A stretch of 64,000 bases of DNA, taken from the NCBI GenBank assembly GCA_963978895.1, contig OZ022239.1, positions 36,909,830-36,973,829 on the forward strand, given 5' to 3'. Of this stretch, positions 14,353-26,400 are shown in pieces (position 1 is the stretch's first letter; each line of letters begins with the position of its first letter). This DNA is from Erpobdella octoculata (taxonomy: Eukaryota > Annelida > Clitellata > Hirudinida > Erpobdellidae). The notes beneath the pieces are model-generated. The model did not search any database. It saw only the letters and a list, made by a program, of their open reading frames with translations, and was not told where the DNA came from. The translations under genes were made by a program, and so were the position numbers.

Positions 14353-17300
14353 TTATTTGCAAATTTAGTAAATTAGTATATAAAACTTGCAATAAAGTAT
14401 ATGAATATATTAATAACATACCACTTCCTAATGGCTCAAACAAATTGGAATCAACTTTTATAGGAACCATCGCAAGTCTGTGAGCTAGCATTTCATCCAT
14501 TACTGGAGAATCATTTTCTTTCACATCAACTTTATCAATTGCCATGATTGGGATCTTAAATTATAAAAAAAAGTTTTACAAAGTAAACAAAAGATGAAAT
14601 TTTTTTTGAGAAATGTCAGCCAATGAAATGATAGGTATCAATTTGTGCACAATAACATTGATCGACACACATATGAGAATAGTGACTCAAATAGCAGGCT
14701 TTATTCGTTGACATCAACCGATTTCTGGTTATAAAATTATTACTAAGACAGCATTGAAAAAAAAGATAATTCAGCTGCTCACATTCAGAAAAAAAATCAC
14801 GGGTAATAACAATAACAAATACAAAAAATTAATTATTTAAACTCACCCTAGTAAGTATTCTCTTAAGTGTTAACAAAATTATAGTATGACAGTTAACTAG
14901 TTGAAGCTCCAAATCATTTTCATCCATCTTTAATATTTGCATTTCAAAATCCTGCAGTAACAAAAATGGAATACAAAAATTCACATTCATAATACAAAGT
15001 TGTGATTATTTGTACTTACTTTCACAAACTTCAAATGATTCCATGCTTCACTGGATGATCCTTGGCTAGCGTACATCTACAATTTACAACAGCACAGCCT
15101 TGATTTTTTGTCAGTAGTTAAATGTATTTTTGTGTATATAAGATGCATCTTATCCACAATTTTACTTATTTCGCTCACACCCACTGCATGTCTTATATTG
15201 ATTGACATGTTATCTAAGCATTTCAATAACATGACCAAACCGCACAGTTAGCGAAGTAGAATTATTCGGTTCGTGAGATCTAGATTTAGAGTTTTAGAAA
15301 ATAGACTCTGTAGTTAAGCAAGTTGACAAAAGTTATCTAATAGAATCAAAAGAGTTGTCAGAATCAAGAGATTTTTGAAACGTGAGATATAAATAGATTG
15401 AGTCAGCGCGAAAGAAGTTTTAAGCCGGAATTATAATTCGAGAAATATTGTGCTATAAATAACTTCAAGCTTTAACGTTATGAATCGCTAGAAAGCATAT
15501 CCGTCCACGTTTACAATGCTAACACTCAAGACCTCATTTATTTAATTTAATTGATACTGCCATTAGAAATATGCCAATGTGCCTCCAAGGCATATTGTGT
15601 AAAGGTAGAGAATAGCATAATAAATTATTTCGGGTGTTTTTAATAATAATTTTATTATAAAATTTATATAATTATGATTAATCTAATTTACAATCAATCA
15701 ATTTTACTATGAAACAAGTAAAGATAAAAAATAATTAAAAAAAAAGGCTTTTGTTTGCCTCTTTATCTGAGTCAACGAACAAAAACCCACTGCTCCCGGA
15801 CTCGATGGTCTCTGTGCAATTCTCGTAATCACAAACTGTCAGCCAAGCTTATGACTATTATATATCTCATTCTATAAACTGCTGTAGTTGGCAAGACGTA
15901 ATCACCAACTGTCAAATTTCCAACAAGTTTCGATTGTCTGTTTAAAAACATGACATAGTTTCATTTAGTTTGGGTCATTGTTGACTGCAAATAGGTTTTA
16001 ATTCGACGCAATGCCGAAAAACTTCTTTCTAATGATGCATTTGATATCGGAAAAACCAAATAGGTACAATTTTAATAATTTGTCTACTTGTGACAATAAA
16101 GTTTTTGAAGTTTCATGTCTACTGAACATATCAACAATTGAGAGACTCTCAACGAGTCTCTCGTTATAAAATAATATTGGTATTTGACAAAAAAGTGGCC
16201 ACCGGTTCCGGCGCCGATGGGAAGGAATCTTATATATGAGTAAAGAATTGAGACGCTACAGTTCGCTGGTTTCATTTTATAAACTGCTAGTTGTCAAGTC
16301 ATTCAGTTGTCGAGTATATTACCATTACGAAAGGAGCAGTAGATAAAACAACTGTTATTTGGCAAGAAAAACCATCAACTGTGGACCTAGCTTATCATAT
16401 GACCATATTAACGAAGGAATGAGTAGTCGATGAGATATTAATTGCGTTTTTTGTCTATGCTTACAGATTCTTAAAGTTTTATAATCTAATTTATTTAATT
16501 TAAATATATATAAATATATTCGTTGAATGAATGTTTTGTACCAGACGTTTGTGTTTCAAAGGTTATAGATAATGTATGTGATTCTTCTTCCAGTCACGTC
16601 CTTGAAGTTGACTGTAATTCCGTTGTTAAAGGCTTTACTAACTGATCTTAATTATTTAGTTATTACTGTTATTATTATAATTATTTTAATTTAAATATTT
16701 TTTATTTTGTTACATTTGTATATAATGAATTTAAATTTTATTTAAATTGTATTTTAATTCCTTTCAATTAGTTGTATCTTTTACCATTTAGTCACTGCAT
16801 TTTATTTTTAAAAAGTTAAACTGCTCTGATGATGGCAAAAAATTGCCGAAATAGATCTATTAGCCTATAAAATTATGGAGTTTGTGTTTGAGAATAAATT
16901 ATTTTTAAACCGATTTAGAGTATTGGAAAAAATTAAAAATAAAATCGATTCAGCCAAGTGCGCCACTTTTTTCAATCGAGTTTGCCTAAAAGAACATATA
17001 GCGCCGAAGTATTAAAAAAATATATATTATTGTATATATTATAAAACTAAATAAATTACATTATCGTAAGCGCCAAATAAACTTTTAGGCGAGCTAAATA
17101 TTAATAATAAAATAATCTCAGCCTCGGGGCGGAGCTGAATAGGTCGCTGCTATTGCCCCGGCGTTAGCCGTGGAAATAATCGGTAAAATTGCTACTGAGC
17201 CGGCAGTCCCGCCGTATGTCTACCTAAAATTAAACCCTAACCATAACCCTAGGCCTAACCCTATCCCGACCCCTTTAGACTTTAGAGAACATGTACATCT

Positions 17301-17541
17301 TTATCAATTGATCAAAGAATCAATTGTTTTGGCAAAACCGCTGGCTCAGTAGCAATTTTACCGCTTATCGCCCCGGCTACCAGCACCTACTGCCTTGGTA
17401 ATATATAATTATATAATAGTTATATAAAGTTATAACAGCTGAATATTCAACAACGGCAGGATCTTCGGGATTGCCAATTAATTGATTATTTATTCTTACC
17501 CTACGCAAGCCAAATTCATCGAGAACAGACCGCTCTATCAT
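7990..17541 (-). CDS. POLR1C: RNA polymerase I/III subunit RPAC1 (AC40), copy A, 11 exons
   Basis: Exons in transcript order: 17541-17437, 15076-15020, 14951-14847, 14554-14422, 11999-11910, 9996-9947, 9388-9326, 9160-9094, 8929-8810, 8323-8207, 8111-7990. They sum to 1029 nt (342 aa plus stop) with consistent phases; human RPAC1 is about 346 aa. RPAC1 pairs with AC19 as the alpha-like assembly platform of Pol I and Pol III in the nucleus. Matches by eye: RSVLDEFGL at the N-terminus, KMDENDLEL, MDEMLAHRLAMVPI, NEDILLVKLAPSQEIDL, GIEHAKFSPV, FPQGVIEVV and the C-terminal FSFDGSGV. The usually conserved FRRIL-type helix reads LKRIL with divergent neighbours. The first donor (GTTATA) is weak, so the exon 1/2 junction is the least certain. 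ATG at 17541 is the first methionine in the frame. Confidence 0.92.
10368..11767. mobile_element. hAT-type MITE in POLR1C intron, copy A
   Basis: Terminal inverted repeats TAAGCTTCTGCGTCCCG and CGGGACGCAGATGCTTA (one mismatch) are flanked by an exact 8-bp target duplication CTGATGAT at 10360-10367 and 11768-11775. The inner ends are rich in cgatacga and ctcgat words. No transposase is seen; small frames inside (for example around 10900-11100) have no recognisable domain. An 8-bp TSD is typical of hAT. Confidence 0.88.
12253..12305. repeat. (TA)n microsatellite (empty site of the copy-B Penelope insertion)
   Basis: Plain TA tract. In copy B the matching tract is split by a 1.38-kb Penelope-like element. 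Confidence 0.95.
12330..13275 (+). mobile_element. RTE-clade LINE fragment, endonuclease region, copy A
   Basis: From 12608 the frame reads LDFCCLQETGWKDEGARKLG, then shifts frame near 12800 and continues with SVYAPQVGRPMEEKEEF, LLICGDFNEHVG and NTWFKKEDNKLITYESG, ending near DYILVRV at 13178. These are the apurinic-endonuclease motifs (QET, GDFN) of RTE elements. No reverse transcriptase follows; the sequence stops before the TA tract at 13280. Upstream (12330-12607) is non-coding 5' sequence of the element. The copy is broken by a frameshift and 3' truncated. Confidence 0.85.
13280..13317. repeat. (TA)n microsatellite
   Basis: TA tract that served as target for the adjoining MITE; the element is bounded by TA on both sides. 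Confidence 0.9.
13318..14270. mobile_element. hAT-type MITE (CAGTGTTGG family), copy A
   Basis: Starts CAGTGTTGG and ends CAACACTG, flanked by TA repeat so the 8-bp target TATATATA cannot be delimited. Both ends carry the AGTACTTAAGTAAAAGTA type of subterminal repeats in opposite orientation. Non-coding, 953 bp, within a POLR1C intron. Confidence 0.85.
14271..14349. repeat. (TA)n microsatellite
   Basis: About 80 bp of TA between the MITE and POLR1C exon 4. Confidence 0.95.
15100..16490. other. POLR1C intron 1 (copy A), no gene seen
   Basis: AT-rich intron DNA. The block around 15710-15780 (aagtaaagataaaaaataa, then ctgagtcaacgaac) is similar to 49300-49370, so some of it is dispersed repeat. 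I see no coding signal. Confidence 0.5.
16497..17100 (+). mobile_element. Penelope-like element fragment (pseudo-LTR with ORF start)
   Basis: Absent from copy B, where the empty site reads ttaaatattaataat. In copy A the insert is bounded by TAAATAT on both sides. At 16824-16842 there is CTGATGATGGC, a short hairpin and GCCGAAA, a hammerhead-like motif. A frame from about 16877 reads MEFVFENKLFLNRF, then CATFFNRVCLKEHIAPKY, and resembles the N-terminal peptide in the tail of the copy-B Penelope element. It therefore looks like the terminal repeat and start of a Penelope-like element. Confidence 0.6.
17182..17362. repeat. GC-rich inverted repeat enclosing telomere-like CCCTAA words
   Basis: Perfect 20-bp arms ggtaaaattgctactgagcc (17182-17201) and its complement (17343-17362). 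Between them CCTAACCCTA-type words occur around 17233-17265. The stretch is much more GC-rich than its surroundings and lies in POLR1C intron 1, about 75 bp from the exon 1 donor. It is probably a foldback element. The same structure is at 33567-33751. Confidence 0.75.
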
Positions 17542-17748
17542 TACAACGTATCCTTGCCAACTCAAAAAGCAAAAGTATCACTATATTCAAATGACTTAAT
17601 AAAAATGGGTATTAATTGATTGTTTACATATGGTTGCACCAGAGAACACAGATAGTATTATTTAAAAATATTACATCTATTGACCAAAAAAACAAATTAA
17701 AAATATGACAAGAAAAAATTAATTCAAAATTATTAAAACATGTTTTTA

Positions 17749-17787
17749 ATATATATTTATATATATATTTATAAATATATAAATATA

Positions 17788-17825
<38 letters not shown>
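17749..17825. repeat. TA-rich microsatellite at a Helitron end
   Basis: Impure then pure TA tract directly before the CTAG terminus of the Helitron that follows. Confidence 0.85.
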
Positions 17826-17826
<1 letters not shown>

Positions 17827-19646
17827 TAGCTGGGTTACCCGGCGTTGCCCGGGGATTTTAAAGGCTTTTTATCGTTTTCTCTCTGGCTCCCGTTTCCTTA
17901 ACCGCTTGCTTTCCCGTTCCATGTCGCTTTCTCACTCCTGGTCGCATTTCTGCTCACGGTCGCTCTCCCGTCCCCGGTCTTTTTTACTTTTCCCGATCCC
18001 GGTTGCTTTTACGCTTTACCGCTCCAGCTTGCTCTTCTTTTCGCTCTTCTGTTCCTCCATTAAATTTTAGAGCCTTCCCAATGTGGCTTAGATGGGCTGT
18101 AGCGGAATGCTGTGCACAGTCATCAAAATTGATCTGTTCTCTCGTTAACACTTTGTTGTTTGGTTTGCTCGTTTAGTTACGTCTGAACTTCCTCAATTTT
18201 AATTAGTGTTCTTTAATGTATTGGTTCCACTCTGCAAGTGTGATCTTCTGCAAAGGCTTATTATGATTAACTGAAGCTGAAAAAAAAAAGAATTTATTAG
18301 TTAACGGCTGCAATAATGTTAAAATCCGCTCATATATCTCAACAGGTTATATTTATTTTAAATACTTGTAAGATTATAAATGCTTACAATAGATTTATCA
18401 CACACTGTTCAACAGCTGCTTTTCGTAAAATCGCTAGTCTTAGTTTTTGAGTTGTTCTTAGTTTTTAAGTGTCATGTCTACAGAAAGCATATAACGCTAC
18501 ATGTGGCATGTTAATAAATGTTGACCCGTGGCTTTGAAAAATGTGATATAAAACACAGATTGAAATAAAACATGAAGTAATAATAATATTAAAAACCTTC
18601 AAAGCATTAACTTAATGAATTTTCCGAGAGTTTTCTGAGATCATCAATTTGGAACAATCGAAGAGTACCACTTTTATTTAGCAAATGATGCAATTATAAA
18701 TTGAACAAAACAGCAGCAGATTGATAGGCTGGCTTGAGAACTTTGTTCATGATTTTGTTGAAACACAAAAATACTGCACTTGCTTTCATTTCTTTCAAAT
18801 TTTATGCACCTCATATATCAGTGAAACTTTTACAATATGGTCTCCATACATTTACATAGGGACGATTTTTCACTTGCGTTTGGAGCCACGTAGATTAATA
18901 TTTTCGACCGCATTGGGGTTCTAGCTTAATGCATTAGAAAGACAAATATATTAGCCAAACATAGAAACAAATTTTTGGAAAATAGTCTAACAAATAAAAA
19001 AGTTATGAAGCAAAATATAGATCAGGGTATGAAAAATCGTCTCCATACATTTACATAGGGACGGCGACGGTTTTTCGCCTATAACTTTTTTATTTTTTGC
19101 AATATTAAATTTATTTTTACACCATTATATTTCCTTTTTAAATACCTTTCCAACGATCTATAGCACAACCCCAATGCACGAACTTTTTTTTGCACTATGG
19201 TTCGGGGATCCAGCTGCGCAGCCAACTTCTCCCTCGTGGAGGTTCGGAAGAGAATGAGCCTCAATGAGCTCTATGAAATCAAAACAAAGGTATCCGGCGG
19301 CACCATAGATATCTATGGGCGGCACTAAACAACACACATATTTATTTAATTTAATATTTATATTTAAAACCTTTAAAACTCAAGAAAAAAAAAATATTTT
19401 GTATAATTTAACTATAAATTAATTTTATTTTATTTTGTAGAAAAAAAATTTACTCCAACTTACTACCGCTGACCAAAACGTTTTTTGTCCATAAAACATC
19501 AACGGAGAAACCAATTTATTTAAAATTTTACAGGAACCACCGCTTGAATAAGATACATAAGTGTGCCAAATTTCAATTAAATCTGTTCGGCCGTTTACAT
19601 TTTATGTCCGAACAAACAAACAAACATTTCATTTTTATATATAAGA
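17826..19646 (-). mobile_element. Non-autonomous Helitron
   Basis: On the minus strand it starts TCTTATATATAAAAATG at 19646 (preceded by A) and ends with a GC-rich hairpin, GCCGGGTAACCCAGCTAG, at 17826 (followed by T). This gives 5' TC, a 3' subterminal hairpin and CTAG between A and T, as Helitrons have. No Rep or helicase is encoded. A 27-bp sequence (ctccatacatttacataggg) occurs twice inside, near 18842 and 19041. It is present only in copy A, starting about 285 bp upstream of the POLR1C start codon. Confidence 0.8.
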
Positions 19647-19697
19647 TAGAATTGTTAAAATGAAAAATATAAATCATGAACTCAGTCAATAGGAAAA

Positions 19698-20261
<564 letters not shown>

Positions 20262-20360
20262 TTACCTTAATTTAAAATGCCAGGTTAACAAAAAAAAGAT
20301 ATGAACTATTAGCCTAGATCCATTTCATAAAAATTCAGTAGATACTTGCATTATTGGGCC

Positions 20361-20820
20361 CAGAGGCGTGGCTAAAGGGGTGGGCAAGCTGCCCCGTGCG
20401 ACATCATGGGGGTGACAGCAAGAGGGTTCAGTGTATTCATACTATACTAACTTTTTCAGAAATAAATTAATATAGCTTCTTTCGTTCATCAATATTAATT
20501 AACGTTCACAGCAGATTTTGATAGCTATAGCCTTGTTCGTAGAGACAGTTGGAAATGCTCTTATGATCACTCAGATGTTATGGTATATGACCTCCTCCGG
20601 TCATCACGGTCATCAGGTTTTTGGGAGGAAAAATAAAACAAGGGTTTCAATTTTTTTTAAAGTGGCTTAAACTACCCCCCCTTCCCGGTCATCAGGTTTT
20701 TTTGGGAGAAAGAAGCCAAAGATGTTATGCAGGGGGCACAGATTTTGTGTTTTGTGCCCAGGCGCAGAAGACCCTGAGTGGGCCCCTAAAACATCTTGCC
20801 CCCTAAGGTTTTGCTGAAAT
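20361..20820 (+). mobile_element. hAT-like element end (CAGAGGCGTGG family), truncated
   Basis: Begins CAGAGGCGTGGCTAAAGG, similar to the terminus of the hAT at 58112, and contains G-rich then C-rich stretches typical of this family. I could not find a matching right terminus, so the right limit is approximate. The copy-B equivalent starts at 34494. Confidence 0.5.
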
Positions 20821-20879
20821 GACGTTCAAATACACTCGGTTTAGAAATACGAAAAATGTTCAAATAATGTTTTGTTTTT

Positions 20880-21490
20880 TTTAATTGAATCATGTATTGT
20901 CATCCAATGCTAAAAGTTTCAGCTTCCTAGCTAGTCAAAAAAATGGTTAAATTTTACTTGCAAGATTTGCGTACAGAGAAAGCCACACACACACAAACTG
21001 AGATAAATAAAAGTTTGTAAAAAAGCATAAGCCACGCTAAGTCATTTCACGTTTTTTCAGTCAATGCCTCAATAAATTTTGATAGCCATTGACGGTCTTT
21101 TGCATATATGATATGGCTTTAGAACCAGAATTTTGTTTTTTCTACGGGCCGGATCATGTGAGGAATTTGAAAATTCTGAAAAGATTGTATTTAATTTTGT
21201 TCAGATTTTTTTAACAAAAAAGAACACGGGTTTAATTACAAGTCAAAACTATAGAACATTTATTTTCTAAGGGTCGGTACTTTTATTGAAAAATAGAAAA
21301 AAATCTTAGTAAAAATGAAAAATTGGCCTAAAAAGGCTACTTTAGACTTGTTGGTCCAATATGGAGAACCGGCTATCGATCCCCGTACCTCTCACATGCA
21401 AAGCAAGCGCTCTACCGTGTGAGCTAGTTCCCCGGATGTTTTATCTTAGCCAACCTCGTCACCCTCAAATGTCATTATATTAAAAATTAT
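20880..21490. repeat. tRNA-bearing repeat unit, partial (end of copy A)
   Basis: Shares sequence with 34995-35617 and 40150-40985: the gtattgtcatccaatg block, the ggccggatcatgtgag block and a tRNA-Ala gene. It is cut at 21490, where copy A ends. Confidence 0.85.
21362..21433 (-). pseudogene. tRNA-Ala(TGC) pseudogene
   Basis: Minus strand begins GGGGAACTAGCTCA and ends GGTTCTCCA, with anticodon-loop TTTGCAT. A base is missing in the T arm compared with 40856-40928, so the T stem does not pair. Probably a decayed copy. Confidence 0.7.
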
Positions 21491-21816
21491 CTGACTATAT
21501 GCTCCGTCCATGATGCGTCTCAAAATGTTAATCTGTTGAACACAACTACGTCCAATCCTGAACCCAGCTTGGTTTTTCCTTAACAGCTTGTCAATTGGAG
21601 TTCTAGTGCGGTTGAGAAGCATTAGATTGTAAACCTTTGCTGCTATGGACATGAGAGAGATACCTCTGTAGTTAGTCATCAGTTGGAGATTTCCTTTCTT
21701 TGGCACGGTGACGATGATATTGGACGTCCAGGTACTGGGCGCGTGGAGATTGTCAAAAACCAAGTTGCAGATAAAATAGATTTGCTCTCTGATGAAGTTT
21801 CCACCTTTCTTGAGTA
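21491..21816 (-). mobile_element. LINE reverse-transcriptase fragment at the duplication junction
   Basis: Minus-strand frame with PSTWTSNIIVTVPKKGN, MTNYRGISLMSIAAKVYN and LRKNQAGFRIGRSC, which is reverse-transcriptase fingers and palm from a LINE type different from the L2-like one beside it. It is joined in frame to the L2-like piece of copy B (21817-22087). It fills exactly the gap between copy A and copy B. Confidence 0.8.
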
Positions 21817-22090
21817 TAGGAGATATAACGGAGTGGCCCTGAGTGAGCTGAACAGTAGATGTGTGATCTCCAAGTTTAACAAATGGTGAGCGACCAGTAA
21901 GGTAAGATGTTAACCAGGAGAGGGCTAAGCCGTTGATGCCGAAGTCATCTTTTAGTCGTTGAAGTAGGATGGAATGATCAATGGTGTCGAAGGCAGCAGA
22001 CAGGTCAAGTCCAGCAATAATAGTGGCTTCTTTTGAGCCGCAAGAAAGGAAGAGTGGACACAATCCAGGCCTGCTTGTAACAGTCATGTT
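21817..22090 (-). mobile_element. L2-like LINE fragment (copy B left edge)
   Basis: Copy of 6375-6656: LDLSAAFDTIDHSILLQRL is preserved. The 3' portion seen at 5423-6374 is missing because the duplicated segment starts here. Confidence 0.85.
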
Positions 22091-23393
22091 ATGATTTTCT
22101 TTTCATCAAGTTTGTCTGCCAACAGAATTACCAATTCAATGTTTCGGCAGAATAGAATATAAAATCATACTCATTTTAGCCTGTTTTCATTCTGTCTGAT
22201 TTGAATTGTTTTGCTACCAAGGATTTATCATAACAAAGCTTGAGACAAGACCCTGTTTCTTGAATTTCTCCTCTAAAATATTTTCATAATCCCATTCTGG
22301 AGAGCTTTAATCTCAGGACCTATGTGAGTGCAACACAGACCCAGCCCATCAAACATCATAGTAGAACAACTGAATTTTTGTTGTGTGTGCTGTTCTTAAA
22401 TACCACACAATCACTCCACACTAGTTCAGTTTTATGATGAACAACAAGAGTTATGAGTCTTATTGTAGTGTCATTAATAAAAACCATTAGAATTGAAATA
22501 CTCAAACCAGCATAGGTGGAGTACTACAAACACTTAAAAAAATGTATTCTTCAACATGACTGATTCATTATTTTTAACAACGTTCTTTGGAGCTTGCATA
22601 TCTTGTTTAGCTCTAGTCAGGAAAGGGATTTTCATTTTCTTGACACCATTGGTCAGAACTTAATCTTGTACAAAATGATCGGATACAAATGCTTATAAGC
22701 AACACAGATATCAGGATCCGATTATCAACCAAATCATTTGGAAATGCAGTGTATCAGTTCCCTGCACAATATATCAATTGCTTATTGCATGACCAAATCC
22801 ATTTGTCTGAAATGTGCAACAGTGCTAGCAACTTATAGCATATTAAAACATATATCACCTTGCAAGTGACAGATAAATTCAAGACAAAAAGTACTTTCAG
22901 ATATGTGTAATACTTTTAGAAGTGTATTTAAAATAACAAACTACTTTATTTTTAGTATTTAAAATACTTCTCAACTCTACAAGCCAGCTTGCATCAACTA
23001 AAGAATAAATCATGTCCTCATTGAATAAACACTCTAAAACTTTTGAAGGAAAAGAGCATGAAAGGCTAGGTTTAAAAAGAACTAACACAATATAAAAAAT
23101 GACATCAAATGGCCGATAATCGGTACTATCCACATTATCAGCCAATACCGATTGTGAAACAACCGACACAGATTGTGAACCAATAATCTGTACACCTCTA
23201 ATAAGTAGCTATTGTTTTATGTTAACAGTTTTATTAATCATACAGTAAGTCTTTTGTTCTATTAAGAGTTAAGATCATAAGACAATAGACCTGAAACATT
23301 CAAAATTATTGAAACTAAACTGTATTGCACTCTCTCACCTCCAGATCAAAACACAAGTGAAAGAACTTTGATAACATTTTTTTAAAGCAGTCA
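22091..23393. other. Intergenic spacer 3' of POLR1C copy B
   Basis: Near-identical to 6660-7960, including the poly(A) signal region. No gene seen. Confidence 0.5.
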
Positions 23394-23423
23394 TTCATTT
23401 ATTGAATTAAAACTCAATTCATT

Positions 23424-26400
23424 TTATGTAACAAGTAACAAGTCATCAACAGCACGGGTGAGATGCTCAAGGTCGTTCAGAAAAACTTTTATACCTTCCG
23501 TAAAGATTTTCTTTGCTGGCATGACTCCAGAGCCATCAAAGGAAACTGCAATTTAAAGAACAAATAATTAAATTATTATAACTTTGCATTTCGGGTAAAG
23601 TTGTGTCATTGAAAAATTTGCAACTCAAAACAATACTAACATATGAATTTGGTTGCAAGTAGTGATACTGTTACAGAATCCTTGAATTCTGGATGACGGA
23701 AAATGTCTATTCTCTGCTTATACAACAAAGGATTTGACACTTGAGCAACATTTACCCCTGAAAAAAAAGGTTCAAGTAAATTAAGTTTGTTTCGGTAAAT
23801 AATTTTTTATCCGAACTTTTCAAAGAAGCAAATATAAAGAGGAAATAAATTACAAAATCAAACACAGCTCCTATATCATCTGTGAGGTGCCTTCATTAGA
23901 AGTATTAATTAAATGAAAATTGTTTTTTTGCATTTAATTCAAACTTCATAGAAAAGCAAAATTATAATTTCCAAATCATTTAATTAGCTAGTATATATAT
24001 TTGAAGACATGCCAGTAAAAACTTGTGTATAATTCATTATCATTTCAATTCAATCTGATCAAGTTTAAAGTAGTTGCAGCCATAGAAAGTATAAAAGTTA
24101 AACAAACGCTTTATCAAATGGAGTCTGACTAATGCATATATAAAAAGCAGTTTGATAAAAAATAGAAGTCAATTTGACAGACAATGAAATTAGCATTTTG
24201 AGTGTAAGCAACCATGGAAAAAAGCAATAAAAAAATAACATACCATCTTTTTGTACGACTTCAATAACACCTTGCGGGAACAATTTTTGCAGTTTGCATG
24301 CGCTATCTCCAGTTATTTGTTTATTTAGTGTGATTTCTGGAAAATGCCTGTAATTTACAGGGGCTGGAGAAACAAAAAACATAACATAACATAACAAAAA
24401 GACATAAGCCAAGAAACTTTCATGGTCATAAACATGTGAAATCAAAAAATTCCGTAATTGGATCCATGAAGCAGCAGGTCCCAAACACCACACCTTAATT
24501 ATTCCATAATTTAATAGCACCACCTACCAACTGGACTGAATTTGGCATGTTCAATTCCTGTCCCTATGACGCAATAAGCAGTAAGGTCGATCTCCTGATG
24601 GAAAAAAATTATTTTGTGTGTTTTAATAAAATCCTATAGTTAAAGTTTTTCTTTGAACAGTAATAAGAACTTTAAAATTAAAAAATCTTTTTGTTTGAAT
24701 ATCATATTTTATAAACAAAAATATAATTGCAAATATGAAATATTTTTTTTTCTACGAACCTGACTTGGCGCAAGCTTGACTAGTAAAATATCTTCATTAA
24801 CAGGTCTAGGTATGTTACCATTCTGAATATTCGAAAAGTATTTATTTATTTCTATTTATTCAACAAAACTGTCAATTATTTTTTTTTAAATCAAGCAAAG
24901 TAATTCAAAAACATTTCTGACATGTCTAAAATTTTAAGTGCTGATGAACATTTCACATAACAATTCAAACTTTATTTAACTAGTTTAGACAACTTGAAAA
25001 CTGTTAAATTTATAACTAAGAAATGTGCAATACAAATGTAAGATTGAGAATGAGCAGGACTTAAAAGATTATAAATATTTCGAGTTTCATCTGCTTTCCT
25101 TACTCAAAAACCAGCAGGCTCAAAAAAATTTCACTTGGAGCAAAGTTATGCAGTAATATTGTGGTGTATTAAAAAATATACATGTATACTGAGATATTCA
25201 ATCCAGAGTTGTCCAACGTTAGGGATGACCATCAGGTCAAAATTTTAAACTCTGTGTTTGATCAGGTGGACAAATATTAACACATGGACAAGTATGATTT
25301 GATCAAGATTTTTCATAATAAATATTGCATGTGTATGTCTTTTTGTACCTTGGAAAAATTCACGAAAACCGTAAACTCACCAGGAAACTTTGATCGCCGA
25401 CAGGAACCCATTCCAAGTCTCTCGAAAAAACTGAAAAATAAGTTTTAATTTAATTTTATTATGAAATGCAACATATTTCCTTATTTTACTTATTTATGAA
25501 AAAAAAACATTTCATTTTTAAAACAAATAAAGCTAAAATAACAAAGTGTAAATATTCATAGAAAACCCATAAAGCAACAATTTGAGATAATAAAAAATTT
25601 AAATCAACAGAACAACTTAAAATATGTATTTCATATATAGAATTTAGATTATTTTGACATTTCAAGTGACAGCATTTTATATCTTTGATCTTTGTGCTAC
25701 GTTATAGTCGACTTTTTACTACGTTGCTCCAACCATTTAACAATGCAATAATAGACAAATAAATTAAAATTTACGTTGAGGTAATACTAGCCCTGATGAT
25801 TAAGCTTCTGCGTCCCGTTATTTTTTTGGAACGATACGATACGATTTCTGAAATTTGCCTCGAATTAAACGATACGATACGAGACGCCTCGAACAATAAC
25901 GATACGATATCGGGATCTCGACTGAAACGAGATAACATAGAATGATGAACTATACGCGACAGACAATATTAATAACTACATTAAAGGAATTCATTGAAAA
26001 AAATATATAAATATTAAAAAATTTACCAAATTTAATTTTTTTTACAACTTGAAATAAGTTTCGTTTGTTTAGTTTCGGTACATCTATTTTTCTAAATTTA
26101 GATTCTAAATAAAACGCTACCGCCGATAGTAAGTATTTATTTACTTTATTTAGTACGCATTATGCGGTAGTTTATCAATTTAATTAAATGATTTTACTTG
26201 CCGATAAAAAAAAATTAAAATTATTTTTTCAAGTAATTGAAAAGTAGAAAAACCTTCTAGCACACCAAAAGAACGACATTTTTAGGCAATTCAATAGTGA
26301 AAGTGGAAAAACCAATGGAGATAGAAATAGATTGCAGATTACTGAGATTAAGATTACTAGATTAGTAAGATTAAATTAAAATGATACTGTTTCCCGCAGT

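Noticed and set aside
17377..17436. Continuation of the POLR1C exon 1 frame past 17437
   Set aside because: The extension is AT-rich intron (ITLYNYYIIIYYQG); the next exon continues the protein from 15076 in phase.
20621..20806. Plus-strand frame of 61 codons
   Set aside because: It lies in hAT-like terminal sequence with G and C runs and does not persist in copy B, where an indel breaks the frame.
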